Below, piece by piece: positions 1-7,079 of a DNA stretch of 64,000 nucleotides. A program made the position numbers and the translations under genes. Each line of letters opens with the position of its first letter. Position 1 is the stretch's first letter. Source of the DNA: an uncultured Prevotella sp. (GTDB lineage: Bacteria > Bacteroidota > Bacteroidia > Bacteroidales > Bacteroidaceae); assembly GCA_900770395.1 (NCBI GenBank), contig CAAGKM010000015.1, forward strand, positions 1 through 64,000. Direction: 5' to 3'. The notes below the pieces were generated by a model. The model had not been told where the DNA came from and made no database searches. It saw only the letters and a program-made list of their open reading frames with translations.

Positions 1-1
1 C

Positions 2-1048
2 TATTATCCCGGCTATCGTGACGAGACCACCAACAAGGTGCTGCGCCATGAGTCGCTCGGCATCTACATCTACGCTCACCCGAAGACACAGCGTGAGAAG
101 GACTACAACGCACGGTTGTCGGAGAAAGCCGAAGCCCTGCGCTGCCGTCGTTACGAGGAGATTGTAAATGAGCGTTACGAGTTCTTCGACCGCAACAAAC
201 TCAACGGCAGCTTCATTGATTACTTCAAGAAGTATGCCGGGAAGAAAAACTCACGCTATGAGCATGTCTTCCTGCACTTCAATCAGTTCACGGGCGGCAA
301 ATGCACCTTTGCCGAAATCACTGTGGAACTGTGCAACAAGTTTCTGGAGTATCTGCGCACCACGCATCAGGTAATCCATACCAAGCGCAAGTTGCACACT
401 AATACCATTGCCAGTTATTGGTCTGCGTTCCTTGGCACGCTCCATGCCGCCCACCGTGACAGGAAGATAAAGGAGAATCCCTGTCCCTATCTGGAACGCG
501 CCGAAAGCATTCCGACAGACAAAGTTGGACTGTCAGCGGAAGAACTCATACGGTTGGCGGAAACACCTTGTGAAGTCCCCGTCCTGAAGACCGCCTTCCT
601 TTTCTCCTGCCTTACAGGACTTCGAAAGAGCGATGTCAAGGCATTCACATGGGAAATGATACAGCCCGAAGCGGACGGAACGCTCTATATCACCACCCGT
701 ATGCAGAAGACAAAACAGATTGTCCACAATCCCATCGGGGACGAGGCACTGGCTTTGATAGACAGCGACACAAGAGAGGGGCTTGTATTCCCCGGTTTCA
801 AGGATAACATGACACAGACACCACTCAAGCAATGGCTGAAGACGGCAGGCATCACCAAAAATATCACCTACCATTCAAGCAGGCATACATATTGTACCCT
901 GCAACTGGAAGCTGGAACGGACTCCAGAACCGTACAGGAACTTGTCGGACATAAGAACCTCACCACCACGCAGCAGTATCTTGACAGCGTTGACAGCAGG
1001 AAGAAGGAGGCGGCAAACCGAATCACGCTGAAACGCAAATCGGAATAA
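2..1048 (+). CDS. Tyrosine recombinase (integrase), 5' end outside window
   Basis: Site-specific integrase of the phage/CTn tyrosine recombinase family, expected to catalyse element integration and excision. The reading frame is open to the left edge (codons before the GTG at 38 read YYPGYRDETTNK, a typical family N-terminal stretch), so the true start is upstream and the GTG is not the start. A SAM-like core-binding domain occupies about residues 50-150 (numbered from position 38). The catalytic domain follows with Arg196 in TGLRKSD, His279 and Arg282 in HSSRH, His305 in GHKN and the nucleophile Tyr314 in QQYLDSV, so the active site looks complete. It heads the element and is followed by a 200-bp spacer with its own promoter for the next gene. 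Confidence 0.93.
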   Translation, partial: YYPGYRDETTNKVLRHESLGIYIYAHPKTQREKDYNARLSEKAEALRCRRYEEIVNERYEFFDRNKLNGSFIDYFKKYAGKKNSRYEHVFLHFNQFTGGKCTFAEITVELCNKFLEYLRTTHQVIHTKRKLHTNTIASYWSAFLGTLHAAHRDRKIKENPCPYLERAESIPTDKVGLSAEELIRLAETPCEVPVLKTAFLFSCLTGLRKSDVKAFTWEMIQPEADGTLYITTRMQKTKQIVHNPIGDEALALIDSDTREGLVFPGFKDNMTQTPLKQWLKTAGITKNITYHSSRHTYCTLQLEAGTDSRTVQELVGHKNLTTTQQYLDSVDSRKKEAANRITLKRKSE

Positions 1049-1084
1049 TAGCTTATTAGAGAGTAAAGCACACATTTTCAATGA

Positions 1085-1120
1085 TTGGAGTATGATTCTG
1101 AGTATGAAATCATACTCCAA
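1085..1120. repeat. 13-bp perfect inverted repeat after integrase gene
   Basis: TTGGAGTATGATT (1085-1097) is repeated in inverted orientation at 1108-1120 with a 10-nt loop. It lies 37 bp after the integrase stop. No T-tract follows, so it is either a factor-dependent terminator/RNA-stabilising hairpin or a protein-binding site near the integrase. Confidence 0.6.
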
Positions 1121-1186
1121 TATTAATTTGTCCTAATTTATTGCGTTTATCTGCGACTATTTTCGCATATACCTAAACCGTCATAG

Positions 1187-1194
1187 TAACTTTG
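1187..1194 (+). promoter_or_regulatory. Promoter -7 box (TAACTTTG)
   Basis: TAACTTTG matches the Bacteroidota TAnnTTTG -7 consensus. It lies 55 bp before the ATG at 1249 and probably drives the membrane protein gene separately from the integrase. Confidence 0.6.
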
Positions 1195-1248
1195 CTGTAA
1201 ATAACCGTCAACAAGACGTAATATCGAACAATAAAACAAATATAACAC

Positions 1249-2025
1249 ATGAGAAATTTGACTACGATTATCAACAAAGAGACCTGCCTTTTCTATGGTC
1301 TTCCCGGCACAGCCATCCTTGCCGTGTCGCTCATCCTGTCCTGCAAAGTCGGCAATGACTTCGGAGGAAGCACGTTTGTAAACACCGTTTCCTTCTTTGG
1401 CTGCAATGCCCTGTTATGGCTGTTGTATCTGGTATTGTTTCAGTATCTGCCTGTTGACTTGATGAGGGTTTGGTCGTCAAAGACGAGACCTAATGTCACA
1501 GAAGCAGTTGGAACGAGAATCGCTAAGGAGCAGGTTAAACATCCTGTTGCCACCGTTCAACCGATGACTGCCGAAGAATACAAAGCCCACTGTGTCGAGT
1601 TTGAGCGCAAGAAACAGGAGGAACATCAAAGACTTGTCAATCCTATCATAGATTATGTAGGTAGGGTGATGTCACCATTCATGGAGGAAAACGAGCTTGA
1701 CCTGCTCCGCAATGAAATCCGGGCATGGTGTGATAATCCGAACCATGAGCCTAAACCTGTCAAGTTAAAAACGATTCATGACTACAAGGACAAATTGAAG
1801 ACAGTCTCTTTCAAGCATTTCATCTGGAACATAGCCGCAAGGCTTGGCTTTGAAAACGGATATTCCGGGAAGATACAGGCCGATTTCATCAAGTCACTGT
1901 TCCCCAACGAACTGAAGGACGTAGAATCCAAGTCGTTGGAAAGAAGTCTGACCTGCTCACCTGATGACGGACACATCAAACTTGACAGACCAAAGCATAC
2001 GGACAATTATATTTTCCACTTTTAG
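1249..2025 (+). CDS. Element-borne membrane protein, unknown function
   Basis: A 258-residue protein I cannot assign to a named family. Two hydrophobic segments near the N-terminus (about residues 18-37 and 50-70) suggest an inner-membrane hairpin. The remaining ~185 residues are charged and probably cytoplasmic, with no motif I recognise. It lies between the integrase and the excisionase-like gene, has its own TAnnTTTG promoter and is followed by a strong terminator hairpin (2064-2092), so it is a monocistronic accessory gene of the element. The position suggests a role in element maintenance or transfer, but this is only inferred from context. Confidence 0.65.
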   Translation: MRNLTTIINKETCLFYGLPGTAILAVSLILSCKVGNDFGGSTFVNTVSFFGCNALLWLLYLVLFQYLPVDLMRVWSSKTRPNVTEAVGTRIAKEQVKHPVATVQPMTAEEYKAHCVEFERKKQEEHQRLVNPIIDYVGRVMSPFMEENELDLLRNEIRAWCDNPNHEPKPVKLKTIHDYKDKLKTVSFKHFIWNIAARLGFENGYSGKIQADFIKSLFPNELKDVESKSLERSLTCSPDDGHIKLDRPKHTDNYIFHF

Positions 2026-2063
2026 CTACAACCATCTTATTCTAATACTTACAACTATAATGC

Positions 2064-2092
2064 AGGGAGGCTCTTACGGGCTTCCCTCTTTT
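2064..2092 (+). terminator. Rho-independent terminator
   Basis: GC-rich stem AGGGAGGC / GCTTCCCT with an 8-nt loop followed by CTTTT, about 40 bp after the stop of the membrane protein gene. The following stretch to 2297 contains no convincing gene; a TTCCTTTG box near 2268 may be the promoter for the HTH gene. Confidence 0.7.
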
Positions 2093-2297
2093 CGTTATAT
2101 GTCATTGTATCCTGCTGTTGTTGATTGGTTGCAATACAGCTCCTGCTTTATTTCCTTATTCCCTACTTTTTCCCCTCCTTTTTACACCCTGTTCCTTGAT
2201 TGTACAGTTATCTTAGGATTATCAACCGATTATCATCAATAGTCTGTATCACAGGTATATCATTCAGTTCCTTTGCCGCAACTTAATTTTCAAAAGT

Positions 2298-2672
2298 ATG
2301 ACAAACGAACTTACATTCAACGACCTCCCGCAGGTCGTGGCCGAGCTTCGGGATGAGGTAATCGGCATGAGACAAATGCTCACCAGTCTGCAAAAGGATA
2401 ACGGACAACGCAAGGAGAACACCCACCACCCCATGTCGGTGGAAGATGCTGCCGGGTATCTGAAGATACCGCTACGTACCCTTTATATGAAATTGGGCAA
2501 CGGTACCATTCCTGCCACCAAGCCAGGCAAGAGGTACGTTCTCTATCAGGATGAGCTTGACAAATGGCTGGAGTGCAACCGCAAGAATCCCGTTCCTCTG
2601 ACCGATGAGGAACAGAACGCAGCCATTCTTGCAGCCAACAGGCGCAAGCCAAACAAAGCGGACTGGAGGTGA
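2298..2672 (+). CDS. Excisionase-like helix-turn-helix protein
   Basis: A 124-residue protein with a MerR/excisionase-type (HTH_17) winged helix at about residues 48-95: MSVEDAAGYLKIPLRTLYMK is followed by the wing-like IPATKPGKRYVLYQDELDKW. Members of this family bind DNA near att sites, direct integrase towards excision, or activate mobilization genes. The ATG at 2298 opens a run of tightly packed genes: the stop TGA at 2670-2672 overlaps the GTG start of the VirE-N gene, which implies translational coupling. The N-terminal ~40 residues are acidic and helical, perhaps a dimerisation segment. Confidence 0.85.
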   Translation: MTNELTFNDLPQVVAELRDEVIGMRQMLTSLQKDNGQRKENTHHPMSVEDAAGYLKIPLRTLYMKLGNGTIPATKPGKRYVLYQDELDKWLECNRKNPVPLTDEEQNAAILAANRRKPNKADWR

Positions 2673-3268
2673 GTATGGAGAACTGTTACAATTTCTCGTT
2701 TTTCCGTGCCCCGATCCAGAACACGGTTCCTGATGTAGCCTTCAGCATCCTTGATGCCTACCGCTACATCTCGGAGCCGATTGCCAAAGAACGGACGGAA
2801 CAATTGCGTACCATGGCCTCACAGGATGAAGCCAGACTTTTCAAGGCACGGCACTTTGATTACTGCACTTTCTCAGGACTGTTCGAATCCCGCTCCTCTT
2901 CACATCTCATACAACATTCAGGGTTGGTCTGTGTGGACTTTGACCATGTGGAGGATATTCCTGCGCTAAAACAGCAGTTGCTGGAGCATGAGTATTTCGA
3001 TACGATCCTGATGTTCACCTCACCTTCGGGAAACGGAGTGAAATGGATTGTTGAGGTTGACCTGCAAGGTTGGGAGCACTCCCGTTTCTTCAAGTCCATG
3101 ATAAACTGTCTGAAAGCGACAGGACTTCCTCCTGTTGATATTTCGGGCAGTGATATTGCCAGAGCCTGTTTCCTCCCATACGACCCAAATGTTTATATCC
3201 ATCCAAAATTTCAAGACGATGCCAAAGAAACATTTTATACCCCAGCAGTGGGGAGCATGCTCAGATGA
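2669..3268 (+). CDS. VirE N-terminal (BT4734-like) primase-associated protein, 5' half of split gene
   Basis: The 199-codon ORF carries the VirE_N/BT4734-like domain found in Bacteroidota mobile elements. Visible features are the central VCVDFDHVED stretch (acidic residues like those of archaeo-eukaryotic primase folds), FTSPSGNGVKWIV and DISGSDIARACFLPYDP. Start is GTG 2669 (overlapping the previous stop) or ATG 2675. After KETF at 3227-3235 the frame runs into a short unrelated tail ending at 3268, while the expected continuation (IPQQWG, PriCT-2, DUF3987) is in the +1 frame. Removing one T from the TTTT run at 3233-3236 joins the two parts into a single ~825-residue protein. I therefore read this as one frameshifted gene (or a sequencing indel), less likely as two overlapping genes. 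Confidence 0.8.
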   Translation: MSMENCYNFSFFRAPIQNTVPDVAFSILDAYRYISEPIAKERTEQLRTMASQDEARLFKARHFDYCTFSGLFESRSSSHLIQHSGLVCVDFDHVEDIPALKQQLLEHEYFDTILMFTSPSGNGVKWIVEVDLQGWEHSRFFKSMINCLKATGLPPVDISGSDIARACFLPYDPNVYIHPKFQDDAKETFYTPAVGSMLR

Positions 3269-5153
3269 GAATTGTATTTCTATATGCAATAAGGTGTATT
3301 CTAGCGATTGTGGCAACGATAGAGTCAATGATGTGGAACGTATCGTTTCCTTGATTGAACAACAGGGTGCAGACATCGCACCATCCTATGAAAACTGGGT
3401 AAAACTCGGCTTTGCATTGGTGGATGGCTATGGCGAGAATGGACGAGACTACTTCATGCGCCTAAGCTCCCTTCACGCAGGGTGTACCCCGGAAGCGGCA
3501 GAATCCCAATATGACAAATGTCTCCGCTCCGGTAATTCGGGAATCACCATATCCACCTTCTTCCATCTGGCAAAACAGGCCGAAATATCCATTTCCATAC
3601 CGAATGGTAAAATGGCAATTTGGCAAAATGGTAATTTGAGAGACCATGCGGATAAACAAAATAACTCTGAAATATCCAAAAGTCCCAATTGCCAAGATGG
3701 TAATATGGAAATATCAGAGGAAAAAGAGGCAGTAAAAGTCCAAAATACCAAATATCCATATTGCCAGAACGGTAAAACGGACATTTCTGCCGAATGGATA
3801 TTTGAGGAAGATGAGCTGCCGCTTTTCCCAGAAGAGGTATATGCCCATCTCCCTCCTTTTCTTGACAGCGTGATGAGAAGTGCCATATCACCGTCGGACA
3901 GGGACATGTTGTTGATTGGGGCAATTACGGTTCTCTCTTCCACACTGGACAAGGTGAGCGGAGTCTATGACGAGCGCATTGTCTATCCCAACCTGTATCT
4001 GTTTGTTTCCGCAGATGCTGGCATGGGCAAGGGTGCATTGACTCTGTGCCGTGAACTGGTTGCGCCCATTAATACGGAATTGCGTACTGCTGCCAGACTG
4101 CAATTGGCAGACTCGGACAGCAGCAAAGAGAAGGATATGCCCATGCTCGCCCTTATCATTCCGGCCAACAGCAGTGCCAGCGCGTTCATCAAGACATTGG
4201 CGGACAATAACGGTACCGGGCTGATGTTCGAGACGGAAGGCGACACGCTCAGCCAAACATTGAAGTCCGACTACGGGAACTATTCCGACACGTTGCGCAA
4301 GGCGTTCCACCATGAGCCAGTGTCACTGTGCCGCCGCAAGGACAGGGAGTTCCTTGAACTGGACTGTCCCAAACTGAGTGTCGTGCTTGCCGGGACACCC
4401 GGACAGGTCCGTAACCTCATACAGGATTCTGAGAACGGGTTGTTCAGCCGTTTCATGTTCTTCAATATAAAGTTCGAGAGGAACATCCGAAACGTGTTTG
4501 TCGTAACTGATTCCAAGAAGTCCAAGACGGAGACCTTCCGTCAATTGGGTGAGCAATATAAGGAACTGTCAGGAAAGATTCAACGGGAGGCTTCGGCATA
4601 CGAAGTGAGCATCCCACCATTCCTGCACGCTCATTTCATGGACCACTACAACCAGCTGAACAACGAATGCTGCGAAGCCATCGGCAACAGGATGCAGGGT
4701 GTGGTGAGAAGAAACGGACTGATGGCATTCCGCATCATGATGGTGCTGACGCTTGTCCGGCATCTGACGGATGAGTGCTACCATCCGATGCTGGAGGGAC
4801 AATCTCTGAGACTGGAATGTTCTGACGAGGATTATCACACATCACTCACTATTGCCGAGACAATGCTGTATCATTCCGCATATATGTTCCGTCAGTTGGA
4901 GAAGCCTTCCTCCCCCGCATCAGCATTCAACAGGAATGACAGAAGAGAAATACTGTACATGATGTTGCCCGACAGTTTTACCAAACAGGAGTATCTGGCT
5001 GTTGTCCGTCAACTGGAGTATAGCGAGAGTACCTGCAATAAATGGATTGACCGGTATATAGAGGAAAACCGCCTCCGGCATTGCGGGCACTCCAAGTATG
5101 AAAAGGTGCAGAGAACTTCACCTGATACTCTTTCTTCAACAGCTCCGCCATAA
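3219..5153 (+). CDS. PriCT-2 / DUF3987 helicase-primase-like protein, 3' part of split gene
   Basis: Large replication-type protein of the mobilizable element. A PriCT-2 domain (SYENWVKLGFALVDGYGENG, then TISTFFHLAKQA) covers roughly the first 100 residues. A low-complexity linker with WQNGN/CQDGN/CQNGK repeats follows, then a DUF3987 ATPase-like domain with SADAGMGKGALTL as the Walker A-like loop and LMFETEGDTL as the acidic motif. A C-terminal winged-helix-like region closes the protein. The frame is open from TTG 3135; ATGs at 3189 and 3219 are possible starts, but the protein most probably continues the VirE-N domain encoded just upstream and is separated from it by a one-base insertion. 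These proteins are thought to act in element replication or transfer; the reaction is not established. Confidence 0.82.
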   Translation: MPKKHFIPQQWGACSDENCISICNKVYSSDCGNDRVNDVERIVSLIEQQGADIAPSYENWVKLGFALVDGYGENGRDYFMRLSSLHAGCTPEAAESQYDKCLRSGNSGITISTFFHLAKQAEISISIPNGKMAIWQNGNLRDHADKQNNSEISKSPNCQDGNMEISEEKEAVKVQNTKYPYCQNGKTDISAEWIFEEDELPLFPEEVYAHLPPFLDSVMRSAISPSDRDMLLIGAITVLSSTLDKVSGVYDERIVYPNLYLFVSADAGMGKGALTLCRELVAPINTELRTAARLQLADSDSSKEKDMPMLALIIPANSSASAFIKTLADNNGTGLMFETEGDTLSQTLKSDYGNYSDTLRKAFHHEPVSLCRRKDREFLELDCPKLSVVLAGTPGQVRNLIQDSENGLFSRFMFFNIKFERNIRNVFVVTDSKKSKTETFRQLGEQYKELSGKIQREASAYEVSIPPFLHAHFMDHYNQLNNECCEAIGNRMQGVVRRNGLMAFRIMMVLTLVRHLTDECYHPMLEGQSLRLECSDEDYHTSLTIAETMLYHSAYMFRQLEKPSSPASAFNRNDRREILYMMLPDSFTKQEYLAVVRQLEYSESTCNKWIDRYIEENRLRHCGHSKYEKVQRTSPDTLSSTAPP

Positions 5154-5159
5154 CAGTAT

Positions 5160-5345
5160 CGTCCACTCCATGAGCTTGCTCTTATACAGACTTTGCAAAA
5201 GTCCTAAACTCAATAAGGACTTTTTGCCCGAGAGCAAGAAAGTCCCATGAGGCAGGGAGCGTCTATGCCGCACATTGTCCCTGCACCCCGATAGCGAGCA
5301 AGCTCTTTTCATCCTCTTTTATAGAAATGTTGAAACTCAAAAATA
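5160..5345. other. Putative oriT with nested inverted repeats
   Basis: The 204-bp gap before the relaxase gene has a two-tier inverted repeat: outer arms CTTGCTCT (5175-5182) and AGAGCAAG (5231-5238), inner arms AAAAGTCCT (5197-5205) and AGGACTTTT (5216-5224), all perfect. A third copy of the outer sequence, GAGCAAGCTC, occurs near 5298. MobV relaxases usually act on an oriT immediately upstream of their gene, so this is the best candidate; the nick site cannot be assigned by eye. Confidence 0.6.
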
Positions 5346-5357
5346 CAGAAAAAGATT

Positions 5358-6911
5358 ATGGTACAAGAACAGAAACAAGCCCTGCATATAGAGAACGGAA
5401 AATCATTCAGCCGGAGTGAGGCCAACGAGAATGAAAGACGTTGGGATGACCGGAAGATAAACCAGCTTAACAGAGACCCTGCCAACAATTACGACAGGAC
5501 ACGGATGCATCTGAACTTTGAGATTGGCAGTGACGGAAAGATTCATCCGTTAGGCTATATGGACAAGCGGTTGGATGAGAGGATACAGGAACGGCTGGAC
5601 GAACTGGAATATCATCCGTTCAAGGCTGACAGCAAGATTCAGCCGAACATCTGCGCCAAACTAATCATCGGAGGAAATCACGAGCGGACGCTTGAGATGG
5701 CTTTCGGGAGCCAGACCGTGAATATGAACAAGGGAGCTGACAACAGTCATCTGCACCGTTGCCGTGAGGTGGAGGACTGGGCGATGGATTCATACAGGTG
5801 GTGTTGCGAACAGTTCGGCAAGGAAAATGTCATCGGCTTTCAGATGCATCTGGACGAAAAATCACCTCATTGCCATGCACTTGTTATTCCCGTAGGTAGA
5901 AAAGGCAAGGAGAAAAAGGAACGGGTGATGTGGTCTGCAAAGTTCGGGAAGAACGGCGGAGAGTATAAGGCTATTCTTCATGCAATGCACACCTCGCTGT
6001 ATGAGACAGTTGGCAAGAAGTACGGGCTTGAACGTGGCGATAGTGTAAAAGACCGCAATGTGCGCCATTTAGATAAGCATGAGTTCTACCGTGAGCAACT
6101 GAAATTGGAGAAGGCAATCAAAGGGCTTACAACGATGAAAGAGAATCTTGAAAGTTCCATTTCCAGACTTCAGAATGAGATACAGACTGTCCGCTTCCGT
6201 CTTTCTGACCGTAAGATAACGTTGCATGAGGCTGACAGTAAAGTGCATCGGCTGGAGAATGAAATATCAGCCTTGCAGGAGAAGCTATCGGACAAGGCTG
6301 GTAAGCTACAGGAAAAACAACAGGAACTAAACCGCTTGATGAAAGATGTCGGCAATGTGCATCAGATTATCACCCCATTCAAGAATCACCGCATTGGTTT
6401 TACCGCTCCCCAAATCACGGAAGTACCGCCTACGTTCGGGCGTGAGAAATGGATGGAGAAACAGAACAAGCGGATAGAGACCATGTTCAATAAGGTTGTT
6501 GCTGAGATTGAGAGGTTGTATATGACAGAAGCTGAAAAGCAAGTAAAATCTGCCCAACAGAATCAACTGATAGACTACAAGAAGTATCACCGATATAGGA
6601 ATGAGAGCGGGCAACTACGTCAATATATCCGGGACATAACCGAAGAGAACGGCAAACTCAATGAAACACTCTGCGGATTATTGGATGTCTTAGCCATTCC
6701 TGATTTTCGGGAGAAGTTTTTTGCTATTGCCGATGCGCTGATTGGTGGTCGTCCTATTCCGACATCATCCGGTGGCGGAGGCGACACGTCGGACCTTCGC
6801 TGGGACGGACGAAATCCCGATGAAGATGAGCAGAGCTATAGGCGCAGATGCATGATGGCGGCTGCGGGAATAGTAATAAGCAAGAACAAAACAAGAGGAT
6901 TTAGAAGATAG
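5358..6911 (+). CDS. MobV-family relaxase (Mob_Pre)
   Basis: A 517-residue relaxase that would nick oriT and lead the element strand into the recipient. The N-terminal ~210 residues form the Mob_Pre domain: an early NYDRTRMHLNFE motif (residues ~43-54) and the metal-binding triad in HLDEKSPHCHALVIPV (His164, His171, His173; Asp166 and Glu167 beside it). Residues ~240-330 are a long coiled coil (repeated L/E/K pattern), typical of this family, and the C-terminus carries GGGGDTSDLRWDG, a sequence also seen in the second relaxase of this window. It is the last gene of the element and lies directly downstream of the putative oriT. The ATG at 5358 follows an A-rich leader without a Shine-Dalgarno. 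Confidence 0.92.
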   Translation: MVQEQKQALHIENGKSFSRSEANENERRWDDRKINQLNRDPANNYDRTRMHLNFEIGSDGKIHPLGYMDKRLDERIQERLDELEYHPFKADSKIQPNICAKLIIGGNHERTLEMAFGSQTVNMNKGADNSHLHRCREVEDWAMDSYRWCCEQFGKENVIGFQMHLDEKSPHCHALVIPVGRKGKEKKERVMWSAKFGKNGGEYKAILHAMHTSLYETVGKKYGLERGDSVKDRNVRHLDKHEFYREQLKLEKAIKGLTTMKENLESSISRLQNEIQTVRFRLSDRKITLHEADSKVHRLENEISALQEKLSDKAGKLQEKQQELNRLMKDVGNVHQIITPFKNHRIGFTAPQITEVPPTFGREKWMEKQNKRIETMFNKVVAEIERLYMTEAEKQVKSAQQNQLIDYKKYHRYRNESGQLRQYIRDITEENGKLNETLCGLLDVLAIPDFREKFFAIADALIGGRPIPTSSGGGGDTSDLRWDGRNPDEDEQSYRRRCMMAAAGIVISKNKTRGFRR

Positions 6912-7040
6912 GAAAATATTTTTAAGAAGCATTTTATATCCATGTGCAATGAATTGTTGCTATGTTGGTTATATAGATATTTCTCTAAAAAATATTGTTA
7001 CCCAATTGTCGGCTGAATAAAAATATAACAATTAAAATAA

Positions 7041-7073
7041 AAACTCAGCCACCTATGAGATTGGGCTAAGTTT
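7041..7073 (-). terminator. Terminator hairpin at end of GH3 gene
   Basis: AAACTCAGCC (7041-7050) pairs with GGGCTAAGTTT (7063-7073) with one mismatch; A-rich and T-rich flanks would let it work in both directions. It lies 7 bp downstream of the GH3 stop and probably marks the boundary between element and chromosome. The 169 bp from the relaxase stop to 7080 hold nothing else I can identify. Confidence 0.55.
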
Positions 7074-7079
7074 ATTTTG

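Larger units (their letters stand above)
1..7020. mobile_element. Integrative mobilizable element (right part)
   Basis: A block of co-oriented genes typical of Bacteroidota mobilizable elements: tyrosine integrase, small membrane protein, excisionase-like HTH protein, VirE-N and DUF3987 proteins, and a MobV relaxase preceded by nested inverted repeats. There are no type IV secretion genes, so it would depend on a helper conjugative element. The left end lies outside the window. The right end is placed between the relaxase stop (6911) and the hairpin at 7041-7073 that serves the next gene; I could not identify an att repeat, so both limits are approximate. Confidence 0.7.

Noticed and set aside
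1964..2242. 92-codon plus-strand frame across the terminator
   Set aside because: Starts inside the membrane protein gene in another frame and runs through the terminator hairpin; no domain.
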